NCBI GenBank assembly: GCA_030428745.1
Contig: JAUIEG010000013.1
Location: 1-14,945, forward strand
Length of the DNA stretch: 14,945 bases
Direction: 5' to 3'
Origin: Alphaproteobacteria bacterium
GTDB taxonomy: Bacteria; Pseudomonadota; Alphaproteobacteria; Caulobacterales; Parvularculaceae
Positions 6,890 through 14,273 of this stretch are shown here, piece after piece; the first letter of the stretch is position 1; every line of letters starts with the position of its first letter. The notes beneath the pieces were generated by a model, which was not told the DNA's origin, did no database searches, and worked only from the letters and a program-made list of their open reading frames with translations. A program made the position numbers and the translations under genes.

Positions 6890-8974
6890 TCACTTAAGGC
6901 CAACAGCCTGTTCGATGTCCGCCCAGGATACGAACTTGAAGTTCTGGTTTTCAGGCGGAAGCATGTTGCGCCCGTCCTGAACCACCAGGAGCCCTTTCGG
7001 ATAAGCGCCGCCGAGATTGGCGCTCGTCACATCGAGGCCGTCAGTTTCTGATGCGCCGTCAATGCCGCGCGCGCCATCCGCGATCACCGCGAAGTCGCCC
7101 GCATAGGCGTGCGGCGCCTCAAGATCGTACAGCACATAGCTGTTGCTGCCCTGGCTCGAGACGACGAGATAACCTCCGCCATTCTCGCCGTGATAGATCG
7201 ACAGGCCTTCCACGTCGGCGGTGAGGGCCGGATCGTCATCAACCATCACGACCGCCTCGCGTGCGTCCCCGGATTCAGGCGAGGCGCCGTATTTCCAGAC
7301 GCCAACCGCTTCCTCGCCAATGAACAGCACGTCCCGGGCGTCGTCGGCGACACAGCCTTCGGTCTGCGAGCCGACGGAAAATTCCCGTTTCAACTCGGCC
7401 GATACGCGCCCTTTGCTGCTTTCGCTGAGGGCCCATTGTTTTACGTTGCCGTCGGAGTCGTTGATGATTGTATAGATTGTTCCGTCGGCGCTCTGATGCA
7501 TGCATGAACCATAGGGATCGACCATGCCCGTGTCCTGGGGGCCGTCGGCGACATTGACGAGTTTGCGCGTCGCTTCATCGATGGCGTAAATCGCAAGCGT
7601 CTGGTCGGTGCGGTTGCTGGCCGTCACCAGCGTGACTTCTTTTCCATCGAGCATAAAGCCGCTGCGCAGGTCCACATTATTCATTTTGCCGTCGGGCAGA
7701 TATTGAATGACCTTTCCGGAAAGATCGTAGACATAAAGCCCCGATTGTTTTTCGGTTCCGATGACGGTGCTGAGCGACGGATCGGACGGATGCACCCAGA
7801 TCGCCGGATCGTCCGCCGCATCGCCTGGATTGCCCACAGGCGCGGACTCGGCTGACGGGAAAACTGTTGCGATTTGCGCTGCGCGCGGCGCGGTTTCATC
7901 GGGCGCTTCCCCGAAATCGACGCCAAGAGCGTCGGCGATGGCGCCGAGGGAGACAAGCTTGTAGTTGGTCAGTTCATCGCCATTGTCATCATCGGCGACG
8001 ACGAGAAGGCCATTCGGCGCGCCTTTGAGAGGGCGATTGTAGGCGAAGAGCCCGCCAGGCTCTTCGACGCCGTCAACACCGCCATTCGCGCCGATCTGAA
8101 CGGATCCCACAAAGGCGTGGTCATTGTCGATATCGTAGAGGGTCAGCGTGTTGATCGAAGCATTCGAGGCGAGAAGATAATCACCGGCCGCGCCGCCGGA
8201 GATTACGGCGAGGCCGCCGGTTTCCTCGGCGATATTGCCGAGACGGCGGACATCGATCACCTCCGGAGCGGCGTCTGTCTCAGGGTTTGCTGAAAATTTC
8301 CATGCGCCGACCGCTTGTTCGGAAACATAGAGCTCTCCTGTGCGGTCATTGGCGGCGCAATAGCCGACCTCCGAGGCAAGGTTCAGGCGGCGAGCCATAC
8401 GTCCTGCGATTTTGCCCGTTCCATCGTCGTAAAGCAGCCATTGGTCGATTTCGCCTTCATCGCCGACAACGAACGCATAAAGATTCTGGTCCGTTGAATC
8501 TTTGTAAAGGCAAAGGCCCTGCGTGGCGAAGTCGCTGACGATCGGCTCCCCGGTCACGTCGGTCGCCTCGCCATTGGCGAAAGAAAAGAAGCGAAGTTCA
8601 TTGGCGGCCGCATCCAGAACGCTGACGATTGTTTTGGCAGCGCCGCCCAGCTCGAAGCCGTAGCGCACATCCACCGAATCGGCTTCGCCAGCGCTGATCG
8701 CGCCCAGCTTTTCTCCTCCAAGCGAATAGATATTCACGCCGCCGAGCTCGTCCGTGCCGAGAATAACGACGCCGGCGTCCATGGATGGATCCGCCACGAT
8801 GGCGGCCATGTTCGCGCCGTCATATTCTGTGGGGGGAAGTTCGGCCTGTGCGGGAACGGAGACAGGCGAAGAGGTTTCAGCTTTGGCTTGATTGCCGGCG
8901 GGAAGCGCTTCGCATCCTGCAATCCCCAGAATAATAAAAAAAAGTCCCCCGCCTAAGATCCTTACTGCACTCAT
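6890..8974 (-). CDS. Two-domain beta-propeller phytase, outer-envelope lipoprotein (3-phytase)
   Basis: A 694-aa protein, about twice the size of a single-domain beta-propeller phytase. A lipoprotein signal ends in IAGC (Cys21). The C-terminal propeller (about 375-694) has the family motifs in order: DDPAIWVHP (388-396), GTEKQSGLYVYDL (406-418), NNVDLR (432-437), ASNRTD (452-457), QTEGC (537-541), IGEEAVGVWKY (552-562), DVEGLSIYH (587-595), SSQGSNSY (606-613), ETDGLDV (643-649). These carry the Lys, Arg, Glu and Asp residues that bind calcium and phosphate. The N-terminal domain (about 50-350) repeats the fold with changed key residues. The family hydrolyses Ca-phytate to lower inositol phosphates plus phosphate. 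ATG 8974 is preferred: for GTG 8983 the GGAGG at 8991-8987 would be only three bases away. It is the first gene of the phytase-phosphatase-porin operon and divergent from a TBDR. Confidence 0.93.
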   Translation of the reverse strand: MSAVRILGGGLFFIILGIAGCEALPAGNQAKAETSSPVSVPAQAELPPTEYDGANMAAIVADPSMDAGVVILGTDELGGVNIYSLGGEKLGAISAGEADSVDVRYGFELGGAAKTIVSVLDAAANELRFFSFANGEATDVTGEPIVSDFATQGLCLYKDSTDQNLYAFVVGDEGEIDQWLLYDDGTGKIAGRMARRLNLASEVGYCAANDRTGELYVSEQAVGAWKFSANPETDAAPEVIDVRRLGNIAEETGGLAVISGGAAGDYLLASNASINTLTLYDIDNDHAFVGSVQIGANGGVDGVEEPGGLFAYNRPLKGAPNGLLVVADDDNGDELTNYKLVSLGAIADALGVDFGEAPDETAPRAAQIATVFPSAESAPVGNPGDAADDPAIWVHPSDPSLSTVIGTEKQSGLYVYDLSGKVIQYLPDGKMNNVDLRSGFMLDGKEVTLVTASNRTDQTLAIYAIDEATRKLVNVADGPQDTGMVDPYGSCMHQSADGTIYTIINDSDGNVKQWALSESSKGRVSAELKREFSVGSQTEGCVADDARDVLFIGEEAVGVWKYGASPESGDAREAVVMVDDDPALTADVEGLSIYHGENGGGYLVVSSQGSNSYVLYDLEAPHAYAGDFAVIADGARGIDGASETDGLDVTSANLGGAYPKGLLVVQDGRNMLPPENQNFKFVSWADIEQAVGLK

Positions 8975-9042
8975 GATTGGCACTCGCCTCCCAGTTATTC
9001 CCGCTGATGTTTATGAGAAATAGATAGAATATTCCAAATCGT

Positions 9043-9071
9043 TTGACAAATGGAAAATTCATTCGTAACGT
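9043..9071 (+). promoter_or_regulatory. Candidate sigma-70 promoter of the receptor operon
   Basis: A perfect TTGACA (9043-9048), 17 bases, then TAACGT (9066-9071) lies about 70 bases upstream of the first receptor's ATG, in the only divergent intergenic space of the locus (8975-9141). The spacing is ideal, but the -10 matches three of six consensus bases. I see no convincing Pho box or other operator here. Confidence 0.45.
9044..9049 (-). promoter_or_regulatory. Candidate -35 of the phytase operon promoter
   Basis: On the minus strand TTGTCA (5/6 match to TTGACA) is followed after 17 bases by TATCTA (9026-9021) as a weak -10. It overlaps the plus-strand -35 described for the divergent receptor gene. 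The -10 matches only the first three consensus bases, so this is tentative. Confidence 0.3.
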
Positions 9072-9130
9072 CTCTTTATCTCATGCCGGCCTACAAAATC
9101 GAAAAACAGGCCACTGTAAAAGCGCCTGGG

Positions 9131-9135
9131 GAGGG
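9131..9135 (+). promoter_or_regulatory. Ribosome binding site deciding the first TBDR start
   Basis: GAGGG is followed by six bases and ATG at 9142. This selects ATG 9142 over the in-frame TTG at 9043, which coincides with the candidate -35 element and so should not be translated. Confidence 0.75.
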
Positions 9136-9141
9136 AAACCA

Positions 9142-11538
9142 ATGAGAATGCTGACGACAAGAAAGCTGAGGACCGTTTTGCTCGGGGGGTGTGTCGCCGC
9201 GCCCGCGGCCTGCCTGCCGGGAGGCGCTTTCGCACAGGATGAAAGCGCCAACGGGAATGCGGACGAAATCATCGTCACTGGTCAGGTGATCACGCGAAAT
9301 CGCACGACGTCGGTCAATCCGGAGCTGACGTATGACCGCGAGTTTTTTGAAAAGTATGAACCCATCTCGGTCGGTGACGCGTTGAAAAGAACGCCGGGCG
9401 TCGCGTTTACCAGCGATATCGGCGAATATGATGCCCCGCAATTGCGCGGCCTTGGCAGCGGTTTCACGCAGATTTTGATCAATGGCCGGCCGGTGCCGGG
9501 CGCCGGCGGCGACCGGAGCGTGCTCGTCGACCGCATTCCGGCGGAGCTTGTCGAGCGGATCGAAATCATTCGCAGTCCAAGCGCCGACATCGACAGCCAA
9601 GGCGTCGGGGGCACGATCAACATCATCCTGAAGGACGGCGCTTCGCTGCCGCCGGGCGTCGTCGGGCGCGCATCGGCTCTCTACTACAATTTCAATGAAA
9701 AGGTGCGCGGGGCTGGCGCGCTCGGTTATATCGGCCGCAGCGAAGATGAAAAACTGACATTTGCGCTGACGGCGAATATCCAGCAGCGCTACAACCCTAA
9801 GCTCACTGTGGAAGAAGTGTTCTCGGGAGACAATTACTCCACGCTGCAGGCTGCATCGGACGCGTTTTCATATGGTTCGGCCGGCTCTGTGGTTGGTGAT
9901 GGCGAGGAGCGCGCGGTTCAGTTCGATACGCGCGACAATCTCGATATTTCATTCAATGGCGATCTCTCTTATCAGTTTGACGATGATAGCGAACTTTCGC
10001 TGCGTGGTTTCCTGATCAAGACCGACAGGGATGAACGCGAAGATGGGCTTGTTTTTGAAGATAGTCCGACCGGGCTCGACACGATTGAAGCGCAGGACAC
10101 AAAATTCAAGCAGCTGAATTTCGGTATCGACGCCGTTTACGTCAAGCGGATTGGCGACAACACGGAGATCGAGTTCGGCGGCCAATATTCGCAATTCGAC
10201 AACACCGAAACCGCAAATGAGCTGGAGGCGGATCCGGACGATCTTGCGGTCCTGCCGACAGAGGCCGACCTCCTCAGCGATTTGAGCATCGGCGGTTTCG
10301 GGCCTGAACGAACTGAAATCGAAGTTTTCGACACTTTGGACAAGGAAATTCAGGCCGACGCGAAACTCACGCAAAACATGCCGGGAGTGGCGAGCGCACT
10401 GGGCTTTGTGAATGTCGAAGCCAAGGCGGGCTTTCAGGGAAAATTCCGCGACCGCGATTCGTCATTGCAGGTGGCTGAATATGACGACGGCATGCAGGAG
10501 CCTTTCGAGCCTGCGGCGGGCGGCGGCGTTTTTAATCTGAAAGAAAACCGTTATGACGGTTTTATCACCGTCGAATGGGTGTTGAGCGACCGGGCGAGCC
10601 TTGAAACCGGGGCGCGTCTTGAACATACGGTGACTAAAGAAAGCGGCGATCTTTTTATGCCTCTCACGCTGAGGGATACCCAACTCAATCCTTCGGCGCA
10701 TTTCCGGTACGACCTGAACGACTGGGCCTCTTTCCGCGCCAGCTTCGCAAAAACCGTGCGCCGTCCGAGCTTCGAGCAGCGCATTCCCTTCGAAGACATC
10801 GACGAACCTGAAGATGACGATGTGACAGCTGGCAATCCCTTCCTCGTCACCGAAACGTCCATGGGCTTCGACGCTGGTTTCGAATTCCAGCTTCCGGGCC
10901 GCGGCATTATGGGGGTCAACGCCTTCTACCGGGATATCGACGATCTTATCCAGCTGGTTCAGGTCGATGGCGACCCGGACGACGATCCGATGACCCCGGG
11001 CGGACTTTATTCCTTCCGCAACACCGGCAAAGCAAAAGTCTACGGCTTCGAGTTCGACCTCAGTACGTCGCTTGCCGCCATAGGAATGCCGGATACGGGT
11101 CTTTTCGCCAACTATACGCGGCTTTATTCCGAGCGTTTCGATCCGAACTTCAATCGGGATGTGCGCGTTAATCAACAGCCAACCTATGTGTACAATATCG
11201 GCCTGACCCAATCCATTCCGAGCATCGATGTCAGTTTCGGCGCCAGCTATCAAAAACAGGGGAAATATACCTCTCACTTCTTTGGCGAGATTGAACGCGG
11301 GAACACAGACGGCAATCTGGAACTGTTCGTAGAAAAGCGGTTCAACGATTCTGTCGTTCTTCGCCTGAGCGGAAACAATGTTCTTGACGCCAGCACATTC
11401 CAGACCGAAGAAAACTTCGATGGAGATAATGGCGCTGAAATTATCGCCAACGCTATCGCCGGCAATGTCGATGGCTATGAAATCGAGCGGGAGCAATCGA
11501 CGCCGGTTGTCCAGCTGACCTTGCGGCTCGCGCTTTAA
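9142..11538 (+). CDS. TonB-dependent outer-membrane receptor, candidate phytate/inositol-phosphate receptor
   Basis: A 798-aa receptor for energised uptake across the outer membrane. The signal peptide begins MRMLTTRKLR and ends GGAFA, with cleavage after residue 31. A clear Ton box, DEIIVTG (41-47), is followed by a plug domain: VGDALKRTPGVAF, LRGLGSGFTQILINGRPVPG, IPAELVERIEIIRSPSADID and GVGGTINIILKDG. The rest is a 22-strand-type barrel with acidic, Asp-rich loops. The C-terminus is VQLTLRLAL, ending in Leu rather than the usual Phe. It is transcribed divergently from the phytase, 167 bases away, and is first in a two-receptor operon. The substrate cannot be read from sequence; phytate or a metal-phytate complex is inferred from the neighbours. 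The plug also resembles receptors for siderophores, so iron-phytate is a possible alternative. Confidence 0.9.
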   Translation: MRMLTTRKLRTVLLGGCVAAPAACLPGGAFAQDESANGNADEIIVTGQVITRNRTTSVNPELTYDREFFEKYEPISVGDALKRTPGVAFTSDIGEYDAPQLRGLGSGFTQILINGRPVPGAGGDRSVLVDRIPAELVERIEIIRSPSADIDSQGVGGTINIILKDGASLPPGVVGRASALYYNFNEKVRGAGALGYIGRSEDEKLTFALTANIQQRYNPKLTVEEVFSGDNYSTLQAASDAFSYGSAGSVVGDGEERAVQFDTRDNLDISFNGDLSYQFDDDSELSLRGFLIKTDRDEREDGLVFEDSPTGLDTIEAQDTKFKQLNFGIDAVYVKRIGDNTEIEFGGQYSQFDNTETANELEADPDDLAVLPTEADLLSDLSIGGFGPERTEIEVFDTLDKEIQADAKLTQNMPGVASALGFVNVEAKAGFQGKFRDRDSSLQVAEYDDGMQEPFEPAAGGGVFNLKENRYDGFITVEWVLSDRASLETGARLEHTVTKESGDLFMPLTLRDTQLNPSAHFRYDLNDWASFRASFAKTVRRPSFEQRIPFEDIDEPEDDDVTAGNPFLVTETSMGFDAGFEFQLPGRGIMGVNAFYRDIDDLIQLVQVDGDPDDDPMTPGGLYSFRNTGKAKVYGFEFDLSTSLAAIGMPDTGLFANYTRLYSERFDPNFNRDVRVNQQPTYVYNIGLTQSIPSIDVSFGASYQKQGKYTSHFFGEIERGNTDGNLELFVEKRFNDSVVLRLSGNNVLDASTFQTEENFDGDNGAEIIANAIAGNVDGYEIEREQSTPVVQLTLRLAL

Positions 11539-11603
11539 AGTCGGGACCGGTTTGTCAGAAACATCAATGTGTTTGGCTTTATCTCCCAGTCATCTCGTTG
11601 AAC

Positions 11604-11627
11604 CAACGGCCGCGAAAGCGGCCGTTG
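11604..11627 (+). terminator. Intercistronic hairpin after the first TBDR gene (terminator or attenuator)
   Basis: A perfect 10-bp inverted repeat, CAACGGCCGC (11604-11613) and GCGGCCGTTG (11618-11627), closes on a GAAA tetraloop. It lies 65 bases after the receptor stop and 15 bases before the next receptor's ATG. Only a short, imperfect T stretch (TTGTAT) follows, so it may be a leaky terminator or an RNA-stabilising element rather than a full stop. Confidence 0.6.
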
Positions 11628-11642
11628 TTGTATGGTAATGAT

Positions 11643-13769
11643 ATGGTATCGGCTATGACGGGGGCGTTGAAAGGTCGGAACGGGATAGCTCGGCGGCGAG
11701 CCATACCGGCAGGCCTGTTTGCTGCGTTGTGCTTTATCACCGCCACAAGCGCGGCAAACGCGGAAAAACCGCCAGACACTCTCTGCGGAGAACAATCCGG
11801 TTGCACTAAGGGTTATCCCGCAGAATTTTTCACCCAATACCGTCCCGTCACTGCTCTCGACATGGTTCAGCGCGTGCCCGGCTTTCAGATCGACGATGGG
11901 GACGAAACCCGTGGCTTTGGCGGTGCGGCGGGAAACGTTTTGATTAACGGCGAGCGCCCTAGCGCTAAATCCGATACGGTGTCGGATATTCTTGCGCGCA
12001 TTCCGGCGAAAAATGTCACGGGCATCGAGGTTCTGCGGGGGCCCTTTGCAAGGTCGGATCTTCGCGGACAGACCCTGGTGGCGAATGTGTTGGTGGAAAT
12101 ACGCAACGCCAGGACGCTGACCTGGGAGGCGGGCGGAGAAACGCTCCTTTCTTCTGGACGGTTTTCTCCTTTCGCTTCGGCCTCCTACGCTGCGGAATGG
12201 AGAGGGCTTGAATATAATCTCGGCCTTTCTATTGAACGCGAAACCGACCTTCTTAAAGGAAGGGAGTTGGTGACAGACGGCGGCGGACAAGCGCTCGAAC
12301 ACAGGGAAGAAACCGAACGGGAAAAGGGAAGGGAAATCATCCTTAATCTCAGCGGCCAGTTTGACCTGGCGGGCGGGCGCGTCAATTTCAGCGGCCGCGG
12401 GGCCTTCGAAAAAACCGTGACGGATGAAGAATCAATTCGTATGCCAACTTCGTTATCCGGGGCAGATTACACGGTTTTTCAATCCTCCGCAGAAAAGCTT
12501 CGCGCCTTTGAAGCCGGCGCTGACCTCGAAAAGGAATTCTCCGCCGATTGGGCATTGAAAGTTCTGGGGCTTTATCGTCTGGATGAGCTGCCGGAGTTTG
12601 AAAGGTTGATTGATCCTGACCCGGCCGACCCGACTCTGGTCGAAACCAGCATCAGCAATGTCCGTGCGCGAAAAAGCGAAGCGATCGCTCGCATTTCTAC
12701 AGAATATCATGGCCTGGCGGATCACGCCCTCGAGCTTTCCGTCGAGGGCGCCCGCAATACGCTTCGCAACCGGCTATCGCTTATGATTGACGATGGCGGC
12801 GGTTTTGAAGAGGAGGTGGTTCCGGGCGCCAACACGGCTGTTTCGGAAGACCGTCTGGAGGCGAGCATCCAGGATTCATGGGAGGCCGGCGCGCTGACGA
12901 TTGAAAGCAGCGTGGGCTTTGAAGCCTCCAAAATCGCGCAGTCCGGCGACGCCTCCAACAGTCAGAGTCTCTTTTATCTGCGGCCTGGCTTTTCGGCGCT
13001 CTATGCGCACGCCGATGAAAGACATTTCCAGGCGAGCGTTCGCCGTGAAATTGCGCAGCTTGATTTTTTCGATTTCGTAAGCGCCGCCGATTTCGAGGAT
13101 CAGGATCTGGCGCTCGGCAATCCTGAATTAAGGCCGGAAACGACCTGGGTGGCGGAGCTCGCCATGCAGCAACGATTTGGCGAGGCTGGCGCGCTCAATC
13201 TGACTTTATACCGGCATTGGGTTTCCGATGTTCAGGATTTGCTGCCGCTTCAGGATGGCGATGAAGTTCCCGGCAATATCGGCGACGGGCGGCGATGGGG
13301 CGTGAAAGCCGATGGCGCGCTTCCGCTCGATTGGGCGGGGCTCGCCCATGCAAGGCTCGATTTTGAAACTGAATGGCGGCGCAGCCGCGTCGTCGACCCT
13401 GTGACCGGTCTGGAACGCCAGTTCTCAAGCGAGCAAAGCTGGCTTGCTTCTGTGGAGTTCCGGCAGGATTTTACAGAACAGGAGTGGGCGTGGGGCTGGG
13501 AGCTGGATATCGGCGCGCCGGAATTCGAGTTCGGTCTTGATGAATTCGAGCGGTCGAAAGATAAGGCCGATCTGGATGTGTATTGGGAAACCTCCCGATT
13601 TCGCGGCGTCAAATTAAGAATCGAGTTGAAAAACATTCTGCGCGGCGGAGACAGCCGTCAGCGGATTCGATATGACGGAGCGCGAAGGCTCACTCCGGTA
13701 GACTTTGAAGAGGCGCGCGTTAGAAACGGCCCCCGAGCGCTTGCCATAGAACTGAGCGGGACTTTCTGA
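11643..13769 (+). CDS. Second TonB-dependent receptor-like outer-membrane protein, without a canonical Ton box
   Basis: About 708 aa from ATG 11643, or 704 aa from ATG 11655; neither has a strong ribosome binding site. TTG 11598 is rejected because the intercistronic hairpin would then be coding. The signal peptide is basic (GRNGIARRRA), then hydrophobic, and ends SAANA (cleavage near residue 40). A short plug follows: YPAEFFTQYRPVTALDMVQRVPGF (57-80 region), RGFGGAAGNVLINGERPSAKS, ILARIPAKNVTGIEVLRGPFA. The remainder is a barrel with NPELRPETTWVAELAMQQRF and ends in LSGTF with terminal Phe. The mature N-terminus has CGEQSGC in place of an obvious Ton box. Its position right after the first receptor suggests co-expression and a related ligand, but its sequence is quite different from it, so it is not a simple duplicate. 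Substrate unknown; inositol phosphate transport is inference. Confidence 0.85.
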   Translation: MVSAMTGALKGRNGIARRRAIPAGLFAALCFITATSAANAEKPPDTLCGEQSGCTKGYPAEFFTQYRPVTALDMVQRVPGFQIDDGDETRGFGGAAGNVLINGERPSAKSDTVSDILARIPAKNVTGIEVLRGPFARSDLRGQTLVANVLVEIRNARTLTWEAGGETLLSSGRFSPFASASYAAEWRGLEYNLGLSIERETDLLKGRELVTDGGGQALEHREETEREKGREIILNLSGQFDLAGGRVNFSGRGAFEKTVTDEESIRMPTSLSGADYTVFQSSAEKLRAFEAGADLEKEFSADWALKVLGLYRLDELPEFERLIDPDPADPTLVETSISNVRARKSEAIARISTEYHGLADHALELSVEGARNTLRNRLSLMIDDGGGFEEEVVPGANTAVSEDRLEASIQDSWEAGALTIESSVGFEASKIAQSGDASNSQSLFYLRPGFSALYAHADERHFQASVRREIAQLDFFDFVSAADFEDQDLALGNPELRPETTWVAELAMQQRFGEAGALNLTLYRHWVSDVQDLLPLQDGDEVPGNIGDGRRWGVKADGALPLDWAGLAHARLDFETEWRRSRVVDPVTGLERQFSSEQSWLASVEFRQDFTEQEWAWGWELDIGAPEFEFGLDEFERSKDKADLDVYWETSRFRGVKLRIELKNILRGGDSRQRIRYDGARRLTPVDFEEARVRNGPRALAIELSGTF

Positions 13770-14273
13770 TTTCTCTGCGCACAATTGGAGATCCGGCGCG
13801 AAGCAAACCATATGGGTCACGTAAGTTCGCCTTTATCTTGGTGTCTGTTAAAAAGGTGCAGAAAAATCAAACACATAGATTCTGCGTGGCGCCGATGATG
13901 GATGGCGCAGACTAAGTAATATTTTCAATAGCTTATGAGGCGGCGTGTGCAGTATGTGTGCACACGGAATAGTTTGCTGGCGATTGAATTTTTTCGTTTA
14001 ACCATGCGGTGGTTTGATTTTCTGTCGTTGAGCCGTCGATGTAGGTTTCGATTGCGGCGTTAACTAGAACATCGCCCCCTTGTCATTCCGAGGCGTTTTT
14101 CTTGGCCTGCCGGGCCGCAGATGATTCTGATAGGAGCGTCTCGACGATGCTGCGGAGATTTAAGAGAATTGCCAATCTCTATTGTTGAAGGTCACGCTGG
14201 CGCTCCCATTGAGGGAGTTCCATTAGCGCGTCTCCAAAACGGTTCAGCATTATGTATGGGCGGTATCCGATTT
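13770..14273. other. AT-richer stretch without an intact gene
   Basis: About 500 bases after the second receptor hold no convincing complete gene on either strand. Visible items are the 10-bp perfect palindrome GTGTGCACAC (13956-13965), whose GTGTGCA also occurs 11 bases earlier (13945-13951), a weak TCTGCG/CGCAGA inverted repeat (13881-13911), and short frames ending quickly in stops. No obvious strong terminator for the receptor operon is seen. Base composition is clearly less GC-rich than the flanking genes, consistent with a recombination scar or decayed DNA. Confidence 0.6.
13933..14073 (-). pseudogene. Possible remnant of a transposase C-terminus (IS630-like), no start
   Basis: A minus-strand frame of about 46 codons ends at TAA (13935-13933), has no usable start and is preceded in frame by TGA. 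It reads LVNAAIETYIDG followed by TENQTTAWLNEKI. This recalls the C-terminal pattern of IS630-family transposases (a helix like AIxxYI followed by N-P-K-P-F-x-W), but several of those residues are changed. The match is from memory and weak; it may be chance. Confidence 0.2.

Noticed and set aside
8975..8983. GTG 8983 as the phytase start
   Set aside because: GGAGG would be only three bases upstream; ATG 8974 is better spaced and gives a clean lipoprotein leader.
9020..9062. A Pho box on the minus strand (TTGTCAA then TTGGAAT)
   Set aside because: The second half matches CTGTCAT in only four of seven bases and the spacing is 12 rather than 11, so the site is not convincing by eye, although Pho control would make sense.
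9043..9141. TTG 9043 as the start of the first receptor
   Set aside because: It coincides with a perfect TTGACA element, places a non-signal segment before the signal peptide, and ATG 9142 has a strong ribosome binding site.
11604..11627. Treating the inter-receptor hairpin as a full rho-independent terminator
   Set aside because: The tail is TTGTAT rather than a T-run and the next gene starts 15 bases later with no room for a promoter, so complete termination is unlikely.
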